Source: Aldrovandia affinis (Eukaryota; Chordata; Actinopteri; Notacanthiformes; Halosauridae). From it: a DNA stretch of 64,000 nt. Shown in pieces: positions 19,899 to 31,907 of the stretch. The stretch lies in assembly GCA_029706075.1 (NCBI GenBank), contig JAINUG010000488.1:178501-242500 (forward strand). Direction: 5' to 3'. Position 1 is the stretch's first letter. Each line of letters starts with the position of its first letter. The notes under the pieces are model-generated. The model searched no databases. It had not been told where the DNA came from and worked only from the letters and a program-made list of their open reading frames with translations. Both the position numbers and the translations under genes were made by a program.

Positions 19899-21820
19899 TT
19901 TCTGTTCGGCAGAAAAATTCAGCAAAATGACACCTAGCTCATACCTTTCAATTGCCCATGTATCATAATTCTGGTCCTTAGCTAGGAGGACACCCCATCT
20001 CATTCCCCCAGTGGTGTGTGTGTGTGTGTGTGTGTACACTCTCAGGGGATGAGGGTCTCCACACATTACAAGATATCCAGATACAGTATAGCCCGCCCGG
20101 CCAAGAAAAACAATGCTATTTACCAGAGAGATTCAGGATAGGAGCGACACCTAAATTGCTCCAATAACAAGAACGGTTAATAATCCGATTCAGTAATCAC
20201 TGAAAAGATTTCACCCTCATGAACGCAAATATAAGCTCATAATTAGCCATTTTCCTTTGACATCGGATTTTCTTATCACCGATCTGTATCCATTTTTTGC
20301 ATATTGCAGGTGTGTGACCCAGTTTACTTAGAAGCATGCTGCCCCAAAAAGGTTTGTGAACTATTTGATTATCAAATCATCGAATAGGGTCATATCAGCA
20401 AAATAACAAATGTTTTATCTTACTCATAATTCATGCAGATCAATGAATGAGTGAATGTGAATGAATGCAACTTATTAATGTTTGTTTATATTTTTTCTGT
20501 ACTTCTCATGCTGTAAGGGGAATGAGCAGCCAATTTGGAGTCCTTCTGTGTCCGATTCCGCTTCTTCAGCCACAACCTGGCCCCTGATCACACCAGGAAC
20601 AGATGCAACAGACATGCAGCAAATACACATAGCATATATACCTGTCAAGTATAGCATACATAACTGTGTATACAGTGTGTCAACATGTACCGTAAATTCA
20701 TTGTTGAATGTAACATGGTCCAATATTAGGTTCATGTAAGAGCTAAAGATCATCATGTAAGATACACTTTTTTTTAAGTGTATGTGTGTGAGTGTGTGTA
20801 TGCATGCTCCTGTGTTTGTTTGTGAATATGTGTGTGTGTGTGTGTGTTTGTGTGTCTGATTATTTTGCTAAATTAATGACTATATGTGTTTTCGTAATGC
20901 ACATTGCTATTCAACACTCTGCTTAGATGTAAAGGACATGTATCAAACCTATATGCCACACAGCAACTGTGGGAATATATTAATTATCACCAGAGAGTAG
21001 GCTTACCAAGTGAGAGATAAGAATGAGCCTTTTGCCCTCAATAAAAAAAAATGAGTCACTCATTTTAGATACGCGTACGGTATTCCATACAGGTTGCCTT
21101 ACCTTGGGATTTTTTCATATCAAATGAACAATACACACATTGTTTTATGAGAGGCGGTAAAAGGGTGTGAGAGTGCTGACTGAATTGTAAGACAGGGTTC
21201 GAGTAACACACACATCAGACTCGGCGATGCACATACTAGAAAGTTGCAATGAGCCTGGTAAGCGTGTTGTTGTTGTCCTAATGATAGTCGGCCTGGAAAT
21301 GTTGAATACTTTTGGTGCAGATGATCTTCTTAGGGTGAGTAAATACATTTTTATTTTCTTTCTGTTTGCACCTGACACTGTAGAAAACCTTTAACGACAG
21401 CTCAACTGCTTAACTTCCCAATACGGTACTCAATATAACTTTGCTGTTCAGCAGTATAGAGAAGAGTTTTGTATGCCAAGACAACTGACAACTACAGTGC
21501 TGTTACAGTTTTGTTCATATTAATGTATGCTACTGATGGCTCACTGAAATCCAAGGCGGATCAAATAAACATGAATAAATTAACATGATGATGGAGATCA
21601 ACATCAACATCATCAGCCGCAGCAGCAGAAGCAATATTGTTGCTTCAGCAATAGCTAGTTTGAATAAACGGAACAACGTGACCAGCTTGTATTAATCTGA
21701 ATTGTTTCACCATATAAACATATATACAATGGGTATGAAAATTATTCACCTCCTTTGGCATTTTTAACATTTATCAAATGCTTACCGTGATACTAGATAT
21801 CAATATTTTATATTTGGTTA
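19899..21820. repeat. 1.9-kb tandem duplication, copy 1
   Basis: Begins TTCTGTTCGGCAGAAAAATTC and ends ATCAATATTTTATATTTGG, both repeated in copy 2. It holds the uninterrupted versions of two insertion sites (GCGACACC near 20140 and GCGTACGG near 21073). It includes a (TG)n run at 20014-20035 and lies between the divergent adgrg7 and NLR genes. Confidence 0.9.
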
Positions 21821-21946
21821 GTTTATTACTGAAGTCATTTCTGTTCAGCAGAAAAATTCAGCAAAATGACACCTAGCTCATACCTTTCAATTGCCCATGT
21901 ATCATAATTCTGGTCCTTAGCTAGGAGGACACCCCATCTCATTCCC

Positions 21947-21990
<44 letters not shown>

Positions 21991-22104
21991 ACTCTCAGGG
22001 GATGAGGGTCTTCACACATTACAAGATATCCAGATACAGTATAGCCCGCCCGGCCAAGAAAAACAATGCTATTTACCAGAGAGATTCAGAATAGGAGCGA
22101 CACC

Positions 22105-23542
22105 CAGGGTTGGGAGGGTTACTTTGTAAATGTAATTAGTGCCTGATTACTGATTACACGGCTCTGAAAGTAATCCGATACGAATACAGTTACATGTCTC
22201 AAAAAAGTAACGTAATCAGATTACTTTTAGAATACTTTTTGGATTACTTACTTTTTCCATCACAGATGGGTATGTTTTGGGGTACAGGAGACATTGGGAA
22301 GCTGTTATATAGCCAAAGGTGGTGCTACTTAGTACTAAAAGGGTGCTCAAACTTTTGCACACGCCATGTTCACTTTTTATTTGATCAGTAATACATTTAA
22401 ATAGTTATTATGCATTACACTTTGAAAAAGGATGTCATGTTCAACTTTCCACTGTGTTGAGGTCAGGTCAGCTTCTGTTCATTTAATAATAAATACTAAT
22501 ACATTTGAGATGTCAATTTAGCTAAATATATGCAACATTGTATCTGCATTTTTGTTGTAGTCGTTGTCATTAACATGTTATGGAATTAGAATGGACAGAT
22601 TCAAAATTAATCATAATAAAAGCAAAGGGATATTGAAAGGCAAGTTATTTTACTGTTTTGATGGCTCATCATTAGCATAACTCAAACACAGCATCTAAAA
22701 CAATGTAATAACTTTTGAAACTTTTTTGGCACTGGAATAACAGCGACTTGTAAGGGATATGTAGCGGCGAATGCTCGGCAGTGCATAACGTAATTGACGT
22801 ATAGTAGAGTACAATTGTCACCAAATTGGGAGAAAACTGGGAAAAATAAAAAAGAATAAAATAAAATGTCATCGTTTCAACAATAAAGAAAGCAGTATAA
22901 AATTAGCAGAGCAGTTAATGCGATGCCTCAAACCGTAGGCTAAGGTCAGGTAACAGCAAATTACTGCAGAACTGTGTTCATTAAACTGAAGGTTAGCTAA
23001 CGTCGACTTACTCCAAGTGCTTTTTAAGATTCGAAGTCGAGTCCTTTGATGCCGACAGTATCTTTATTCCTGGAAGACACAAGGTACACTGGACCGACAG
23101 ATTTTTCCCATGTTCTTCTTTAAACTGGAAATTGTGTCGATAACGCCACAAACTAAAAGCTGACTTTTTTTCCATCTTGTCCCTATCAATGTTTGTCTGA
23201 GCGTGGGCGCGCGCTTTTTTTTAAACGCATTTTTTTTAACGCAGTTTTTTGGTTCTGTGCAGCGGCTGTAGTTTTCGTGAGCTGTGTGATGATAATCATG
23301 TAGGCGTGATAATTTCATGCTGTAGCTTTAGTAATGAATATCAGCTCATTAATGTTTGTAAGGAAAACTTTCCACCAAGAATTCCAAGAAGTAATCCAAA
23401 ATGTATTCACTTCAGGTTTATTAAAGTAACTGTATTCAGATTACTCGTTTTTCAAATGTAACGCGAGCTGAATACAGTTACTTGATTTTTGTATTCTGAT
23501 TACGTAACGCCGTTACATGTATTCCGTTACAACCCAACCCTG
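22105..23542. mobile_element. Non-autonomous hAT-type transposon with 8-bp target duplication
   Basis: Ends CAGGGTTGGG and CCCAACCCTG are perfect inverted repeats. GCGACACC flanks both sides (22097-22104, 23543-23550), and copy 1 of the duplication has GCGACACC once at the matching place. The interior has no transposase ORF. A SINE-tail-like AT-rich piece (CACCAAATTGGGAGAAAACT) lies near 22820. Confidence 0.93.
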
Positions 23543-25120
23543 GCGACACCTAAATTGCTCCAATAACAAGAACGGTTCATAATCCGATTCAGTAATCACT
23601 GAAAAGATTTCACCCTCATGAACGCAAATATAAGCTCATAATTAGCCATTTTCCTTTGACATCGGATTTTCTTATCACCGATCTGTATCCATTTTTTGTA
23701 TATTGCAGGTGTGACCCAGTTTACTTAGAAGCACGCTGCCCCCAAAAGGTTTGTGAGCTATTTGATTATCAAATGATCGAATAGGGTCATATCAGCAAAA
23801 TAACAAATGTTTTATCTTACTCATAATTTATGTAAATCAATGAATGAGTGAATGTGAGTGAATGTGAATGAATGCAACTTATTACACGTCCAGAACTGAG
23901 GCACCAAATTAATGTGATTCAATGAGAAGCACCAGAAAGAAGCCAGTGGTGCATTTTTTTAAATGCATGTTTTAATTCACATTCAGTGAAATGGGTAGTA
24001 TACCTGAAGAAGAAACATCTGAATCTTTGAAATGCTCAGTTGAGATTTAATTAGGCCTTATTGAACCACAACACATTTAGTTTTTAAGGGTAATGCATAC
24101 TTTAGATTAGTTGAGTACATGGCCAATCACCAATCCCAGTCCGCTCTGGACCTGCCTTAATAATTATTTCTACAATTTTAAGTATGTACTCGTCACCCTA
24201 AAAAATACATACATGCACAATAACAATACTTGTTGGTTTATTTTTGTTTATATTTTTTCTGTACTTCTCACCCTGTAAGGGGAATGAGCAGCCAATTTGG
24301 AGTCCTTCTGTGTCCGATTCCACTTCTTCAGCCACAACCTGGCCCCTGATCACACCTGGAACAGATGCAACAGACGTGCAGCAAATATTTGTGGTAAACA
24401 TTGTTTTGTAGCATAGCATATATACCTGTCAAGTATAGCGTGCATAACTGTGCATACAATGTGTCAACATGTACCGTAAATTCATTGCTGAATGTAACAT
24501 GGTCCAATATTAGGTTCATGTAAGAGCTAAAGACAAATCTTTTTTTAAATGTTTATGTGTGTGAGTGTGTGTATGCATGCTCCTGTGTTTGTTTGTGAAT
24601 ATGTGTGTGTGTGTGTTTGTGTCTGATTATTGTGCTAAATGAATGACTATATGTGTTTTCGTTATGCACATTGCTATTCAACACTCTGCTTAGATGTAAA
24701 GGACATATATCGAACATATATGCAACACAGCAACTGTAGAAATATATTAATTATGACCAGAGAGTAGGCTTACCAAGTGAGAGATAAGAATGAGCCTTTT
24801 GCCCTCAATTTAAAAAAAATGTGTCACTCATTTTAGACACGCATACGTGGCCTCATTTATAAAAAGTTGCATAGAAACCATCCTACATTTGATCTAAGAT
24901 CATTTCTGAAATGTGCATAAGTGTGATTCAGAGAAACTAAACATACGCACAAAAAAACGTGCGTACGCCACTCCCCCAGATGTGAAATCTGTAAATCACA
25001 AATGATCTTGAAATTGTGCGTAGCTGAATGGTTTTAGATCTCCGCCTTGTAAACACCCCCTAATTAATATCATTAGCATATAAAGGAGCTCGAATCAAAA
25101 CACAAATCCTCTACTTGATA

Positions 25121-25375
25121 ATGGCGAGGTGCAAGAAAAATAATTTTAGTGTGGCCGAAATCGAGGTCCCGTTGGCAGAGGTGCAGATGCATGCAGGGAC
25201 GCTGTTTGGGAGTCTTTCCAGTGGCGTTACCAGTAAAACCAAGTACGTGGCCTGGCAGTCTGTAGCCCAGGCTGTGAACGAGGTGGGGGGGGACAGCAAA
25301 GGTCCCTGAAGGACGTAAATAAAAAGTGGTTTAATTTAAAACTGAGGTCAAAATCTCTAATAACTCGTTCCCTTT
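25121..25375 (+). pseudogene. Myb/SANT-like transposon protein, frameshifted
   Basis: The ATG at 25121 opens ARCKKNNFSVAEIEVPLAEV, the start typical of Myb/SANT-like accessory proteins of Harbinger elements. A run of G near 25282-25290 breaks the frame. Beyond it, in another frame, SLKDVNKKWFNLKLRSKS continues the domain. It would bind transposon ends in an intact element; here it is dead. Confidence 0.75.
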
Positions 25376-25785
25376 TTATTGCACGGTTGGCGATATCTTC
25401 GAGAAGTGACAATGCTGCCATTCTTCCTCTTGCAAACCACTGCATTATTGGACATTTTATAGCCTATAGATTGACCAAAATGTTGTACACGTGTGGAACA
25501 TAATATGTATATTAAATAAATGTCCTTCAAGGATGTGTCAATTATGCTAATATGGGTAGTTTTGGAAAACCAATGTGTGTTTTTGTTTTGTTTTCCACAA
25601 GTAGCCTAGCTTATGTTGTTTTAATTTATTAATAACTTTATTGTGCAAACCATTACATATAGCCTAAGCAATGTGTTCAATCTGGTAATACTACTACTAC
25701 TACTAATAATAATAATAATAGTAATAATAATGAGGAAACAATTAGGCAGCAGATGACATGTTGGCGCTCTTAGATTTCCGAATAC

Positions 25786-26178
25786 ATTTTACATTACATT
25801 TACATTTTAAGCATTTAGCAGATGCTCTTATCCAGAGCGACTTACAATATGTACATTAATACATGGTAGGAACAATCATAGTACGCGCAAGAGATCAGTG
25901 CAGTAATACAGCGATAGACATCATTGCAGGCATCTGCATACCATACCTGTAACACTGGGAAGGAAAAGTTTTTTTTATTAATGGAGTAAGCAGGGGTATA
26001 TAGTGTTGAGCAAGTAGGCAGTGGTGATGACAGTTAGCTAGATGTACAGAATTCAGCGGTAGTGGAGTCTGAAAAGGTGGGTTTTGAGTCTATTGCGGAA
26101 GATCGCAAGTGATTCCGTGGTCCTGACCGATTGCGGAAGGTCGTTCCACCAGTCTCAGAGAAGAGACGAGACCGCAAA
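25786..26178 (-). mobile_element. L2 LINE 3' fragment
   Basis: Matches the L2 element at 53157-54452 from ATTACATTTACATTTTAAGC through GGTGGGTTTTGAGTCT to GAGACGAGACCGC. Only the last part of the reverse transcriptase frame and the 3' UTR remain. Confidence 0.85.
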
Positions 26179-26723
26179 TACCTGCAGTACTCCAACATTG
26201 CCACAAGGAAACGTGCGTACGCCAAGTTGAAACCTGACGTGGAGCTGAGTACTTTTCCACGTCAAAGACCGTTTTTATAAATCGGAACTTTGGCGTGGAT
26301 TTGAGCGTACGCACGTTCTAAGATCAAATCTGTGCGTAAGCATGTTTTATAAATGAGGCCCACGGTCTTCCAACACAGGTTGACTTACCTTGGGATTTTT
26401 TCATATCAAATGAACAATACACACATTGTTTTATGAGAGGCGGTAAAAGGGTGTGAGAGAGCTCAAATAAACATGAATAAATTAACATGATGATGGAGAT
26501 CAACATCAACATCATCAGCTGCAGCAGCAGAAGCAATATTGTTGCTTCAGCAATAGCCAGTTTGAATAAACGGAACAACGTGACCAGCTTGTATTAATCT
26601 GAATTGTTTCACCATATAAACATATATACAATGGGTATGAAAATGATTCACCTCCTTTGGCATTTTTTAACATTTATAAAATGCTTACAGTGGTACTAGA
26701 TATCAATATTTTATATTTGGTTA

Positions 26724-26895
26724 ACTTTTTAACAATTATGTATCTGAAATCGCTATACAGTACAATTGCTCAGAATAAAATGTTAAGCAGTATTTTTTCT
26801 CCCAAAAGTATGTCATAATTATGCACATCCCTAATATTTATTTTAAATAAAATCCACCAAAAATACATCTGCATTAACATCATTATCTTCTACAG
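26724..26895. other. Intron upstream of the NLR NACHT exon
   Basis: AT-rich, ending in the polypyrimidine tract and acceptor TTATCTTCTACAG. The next exon starts in phase 1, so an upstream coding exon must exist. None is convincingly recognised. Confidence 0.5.
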
Positions 26896-28801
26896 TGTTT
26901 CATGAGACTGGTGAACATATTGGGGGATCTTTGACAAGAATACATTACGTCATCTACTGGCAACATCTACTCCGAAAATTACTACTAATTCATGGTAGCT
27001 GTCACCTAACAATGCTGGCTTTAGATGTAATCATGAAGAGCATCCAAGAAATACTAAAAGTGAAGTTGATGAAAATGTCTGAATGTATAAGTGAAGAAAC
27101 ATTCACATCATTGCTGCCAGCCCTCCTAAACCAGATTTACACAGAGCCTTACATCACAGAATGGAACAGTGATGGGGAGGTTGAGATCGTGTACTGCATG
27201 CAAACCTCAAAAGAAAATGCCATCAAGTGCAATGACATCTTTAAGCCCTTACCTGGACAAGAGAAACCTATCAGGACTGTACTGATGAAGGGTGCTGCTG
27301 GAATTGGAAAAACTGTCTGTGTGCAGAAGTTCATTCTGGACTGGGCAGAGGGAAAGGCCAATCAGGATGTCAGTTTGATCTTCCTCATTCCATTTTGTAA
27401 GATTGATTTGGGAAAGGGCAAAGAGTGCAGCCTGAGAGGTCTACTGCAGAGCCTCTACCCTGAAATGAAAGAGTGTGAGCCTTTGAATTTGAGCTCCTGC
27501 AAAATTCTCTTCATATTTGATGGCCTCAAAGAAGGTTGCCTTCCCCTAAACTTCAAGCAAAATGAGAGGTTGTGTGATGAAACGAAGACATCGTCAGTTG
27601 ATGTTCTGCTGACTAACCTCATCAGCGGCAATCTGCTTCCCTCCGCTCTCCTCTGGATCACCGCCCGACCAGCAGCAGCCAATCAGATCCCTTCCGATTA
27701 CATTCACCGGGCAACAGAAGTTCAAGGGTTTGACGGTCCACGGAAAGAGGAGTACTTCCGGAAGAGGCTAAGTGATCAGAACCTGGCCAACAGAATTCTT
27801 GCACACGTGAGAACATCAAGGAGTCTCAACACCATGTGCCACATACCAGCCTTCTGCAGCATGACGGCCACAGTCCTGGAGGGGATGTTCAGAGGAGCCG
27901 GGACCGAGCCAGCCCAAAATATGACACAAATCTGCACGCACTTCCTGATCCTGCAAAGCAACATGAAGAACCACAAGGGCCCCGCATGGGTTGACTATGC
28001 ACAAGGAGCGTCAAGATCAGTCGGAGCGTTCCTTCTCAAAATGGGAGAGCTGGCTTTCCAACACCTGGAGGAAGGCAATGACTTCCGGTTCCACGAGGAG
28101 GAGCTGAGACAGTGTGGCATTGGCGTTGGCGACGTCTCAGATTTCTCCTGGCTGTGCGAAGAAATTGTCCAGGGTGATTCCACACAGCCGAAGGCATTCC
28201 GCTTCACGCCGTTTTGCCTTAAGGAGTACCTTGCCGCTCTGCATGTCTTTTTCACATTCAGAAGCGACAACAAAAACCTACTGGACAAACCCGGTGGCCA
28301 CTGGGGCAAGCTAAACCGGCTCTTCAGAAGGCCATGTTTGTCCGACTTCCTCAAGAGAGCGGTGGACCAGGCCCTGGAGAGCGAGGATGGACGCCTGGAT
28401 CTTTTCCTCCGCTTCCTCCTGGGCCTCTCACAGGAGCCCCCCAATCACAGCCTCCTGCGAGGCCTTGTTCCGCCAGCCGACCATGGATCCCGGGCCTTGG
28501 AGGAGACGGTCAAACACATCAAGGGGAGGATTGGGAAGAGTCGGTCTCCTGAGAGGAGCATCGACCTGGTCCACTGTCTGAGTGAGCTGAGAGGCGACTC
28601 CCTGGAGGAAGAGATCCAGCGATCCCTGAGGGCGGGTCGAGGCGAGGCAAGAGCGCTCACACCGATGCAGTGTTCATTGCTGGCCTATGTGCTCCTGACG
28701 TCGGGGGAGGCATCGGACGTGTTCGACCTGAAGAAGTACGTCAGGTCAGACGAGGGTCTTGTGAGGCTGCTGCCAGTGGTCAGGCACTCGAGGAAAGCTC
28801 T
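26896..28801 (+). CDS. NLR exon: FISNA and NACHT domains
   Basis: Acceptor CTTCTACAG|TG, donor GCTCT|GTAAGT. Counting from the first codon, FISNA spans about 45-125 ([34 protein letters not shown]). Walker A is GAAGIGKT at 133-140, the Walker B region [10 protein letters not shown] at 205-214, and sensor 1 [14 protein letters not shown] near 253-266. The winged-helix and HD2 parts follow ([18 protein letters not shown]). The motif MCHIPAFCS has lost the Trp usual after FC. No stop interrupts 634 codons. Confidence 0.93.
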
Positions 28802-31800
28802 GTAAGTACCGCTGCATGTCTGGTTGCGACTGCATGCACCTGTGACTAAGACTGCATGCGACTTGCATGCACTGTACCTGCAGTAAAGTCAAATGATCCT
28901 TTATTGTCTTATTTGGGGAAATGAATTTGGTTGCAGTATCCATGCCACACAAACAACCAGTCAAATGAAAATTCATCATATCATCAAATATCATCAATAT
29001 ATCATCAAAACGTCATAGCAAACATACTCCACAGTACACGTAACAACAGTACAACACATCCAAATACAATATCGCCACAGCAACAATAATACATTTTACA
29101 AAGACAAGCTGCAAAGATGTTATTCATTTTGTCCTATTTTTGTCCTATATCAAAATGTCCAAACACTTTACTAAACATATTTTGGCATGCTGTGCTGTGA
29201 ATAAGGTTGCATGTGAACATTCAGCAGTGTTGGAATACTAACTCCAAAATAGATGTCTTGCTACATCATCAATGCATGTGTCCGGTCACAGTGTAAGGTA
29301 TGCTGGGAAACGTATGTTCATCCATAAAATATTACCTTGCTAATCTACTGCAAAAAACAAAAACATTGCTGGGTCTTTTTGATAGGCTGGATCACGGTAA
29401 CCTCACTGAGAGAGGCTGTGAAAAACTGGCCTCCAGCATCAGCTCGCACCTGAGAGAGCTGGACCTGAGTCACAACAACCTGCAGGACTCAGGAGTGAAG
29501 CTACTCGTCACTGGACTGAGGAATCCACACTGTAACCTGGAGACACTGAGGTCAGTACTGCACAATATATGTACATGGTAAACATGAACTGACACAGATA
29601 CACTTGGATCGAAACTTTGTCACAATGAAACAGTTGTTTTGGGAGCATTAATAGTGTGTGGGTGCGGTCATTTCTAATGCTGCACTTCTCTGTGCTCAGC
29701 ACCTAACGTCATGTGTGTATGTCTTATTATGCTAAAATTAGAGAGAGCCACTGACACCAGTACTGTTGCATTTGTTATGAAAGTTTAATGTCAACCAGAT
29801 CAGATGATGACACGTGGAACGACGGTTCATGAGAGCATTTGTGCCATAAAACAAAGTGTTGCCATAGTAACAATTTCAAACGGCTTTTCCGTAAGGTTGA
29901 CCAACTGTAAACTCACAATGAAATGCTGTGAAGTGCTGAGCACCGCTCTGAGCTCAGACAGACCTCCCCTGAGAGAGCTGGACCTGAGTCACAACGACCT
30001 GCAGGACTCAGGAGTGAAGCTGCTCTCCGCTGGACTTTGGAATCCACACTGTAAACTAGAGACACTGAGGTCAGTGCTGCAGGGGAAACCACACTGAACT
30101 ACAAACACGGGGGTCAGCACTTCACGGAAATCCACTGATTAGAGGGTACTTGAGGAGTGGATTATTGTATATAGTAATATTATAGTTATTTTGGTGAAGA
30201 AACTGTAGGAAAGCTTTAAACTCCGGTAATTTATTGTAAATGCTTAATAATCTGCAGGTGCTTGAAGGACCTGTATAAATTATTCAATTTACACATACCT
30301 TATGTGTTTATACACATAAATATATATATATATATATTGTAGCAGAACCAGGGGTGTTGAGTTGCAACTCTGCCAATGATCAATAATATGTTCAACATAA
30401 CCAGGCAAATGGAAACAAAATAGGGTGTTTATCAATTTGTGCTAACTACATCAGGTTTCTGCATATTTCTCATTGAATTGTCATGTTGACAGTGATAAAC
30501 TGCTTGAAGAAATCATGCCAGAGGATGACAGATCAGATTTAAAACCCCTTTTTCAGCCTAAACTGGAGTAACCTCACATCAGAGTGCAGTGGGGCACTGG
30601 CCTCAGCTCTCAGCTCAAACTCCTCACACCTGAGAGAGCTGGACCTGAGTGACAACGACCTGCAGGACTCGGGAGTGAAGCTGCTCTCCGCTGGACTGGA
30701 GAATCCACACTGTAAACTACAGACACTGAGGTCAGTACTACAAGGGAAACCACACTGTAATAGATACACTGAGGGAGTCCCCGATAGTCTAATGTACCCG
30801 TATTTTGGCTGGTCCAATACCAGTGTGAGCTGCCTGTCACAGTCAAGGTTTGAAATCCGACTGTACCAGATCAGCCCTAGTGGGAAGCCCCAATCAGGGG
30901 CAGCGTTTGGCTGTCCGCCTCAGGGGGAGGGGGGAAAGTGAGCTGGCGAGCTGGCACGAGTTCGCTGAGAAGCACGTAAGGGTGACTCTAGACGTGAGTG
31001 GGCAAATTCCGTCTCTTAGGAGACAAAGTTTGCTGCCCTTGGAGAACTAGCTTGCCTCATAGAGACGAGCGGTGAACTCGTGTGGGAAGGGCAAATTGAA
31101 ATAAATAGAGGGTATAATTGGCCACTAAATTGTGAAAAACTGGAAAAAAAATGAAAACAAATTTAAGAAAGAAAAGAAAACTAGAGACACTGAGGTCTGT
31201 ACTACAGGGCAATCCACACTGTAAACTGGTGTTTAGATTATAGTGCCTTAGATAAAGATAAAAAGCACTTACATACTACTCCACTGGAGGTGTGGTATGA
31301 ATTCTTTGGTGGCATTGAGGTTAGCTTCTTAGCCAAGGGGTGCAATGCCAATCTCCCCACCAGAGGGCAGAGGTGTACATAGTGCTTGGAGAGTGAGGGA
31401 CTCTTGTCTCTTGACATTCTGCAGGTTGTCAGGATGTGGAGTCACAGAGGCAGGCTGTGCTTCTCTGGCCTCTGTTCTTCGCTCAAACCCCTCTCACCTG
31501 AGAGAGCTGGATCTGAGCTACAATCACCTAGGGGACTCAGGTGTGAGAGCACTCTCTGCTGGACTGGAGGACCTAGGCTGTAAACTGGAGATACTGAAGT
31601 AAGTACAGATAATGCATCTGCATTAGTGGTGTTCAAATGGTTCCTATTATCCAGGTGGATATTTTTTTATTCTTCAGGTAGAGACTCTTTGTGAAATGAA
31701 TGGAAACACAGACCGCTCAGGGAATGTGCCCCGCGATTGGGCAAAAGCCATTGCACATTGAATGATGAAGATGAATACTTCACACGCACACACACACGCA

Positions 31801-31867
31801 CGCGTAAGCACACACACATAAGCACACACACACACACACACACGTAAGCACACACACACACGTGTAT

Positions 31868-31907
<40 letters not shown>

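Larger units (their letters stand above)
24848..26362. mobile_element. Harbinger-like DNA transposon remnant
   Basis: The termini GGCCTCATTTATAAAA and TTTTATAAATGAGGCC are inverted repeats, with subterminal CGTGCGTACGC motifs on both sides. Inside is a Myb/SANT-like ORF of the kind PIF/Harbinger elements carry. The transposase gene is missing and an L2 fragment is inserted at 25786-26178. Copy 1 of the duplication shows the empty site. The target duplication is not clear (perhaps CG). Confidence 0.78.
21839..26723. repeat. 1.9-kb tandem duplication, copy 2, expanded by insertions
   Basis: The same sequence as 19899-21820 in the same order, but carrying the hAT-type element (22105-23542), about 350 bp extra near 23883-24235, and the Harbinger-like element (24848-26362). 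It lacks about 390 bp that copy 1 has at 21170-21565. It includes a longer (TG)n at 21949-21989. Confidence 0.9.
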
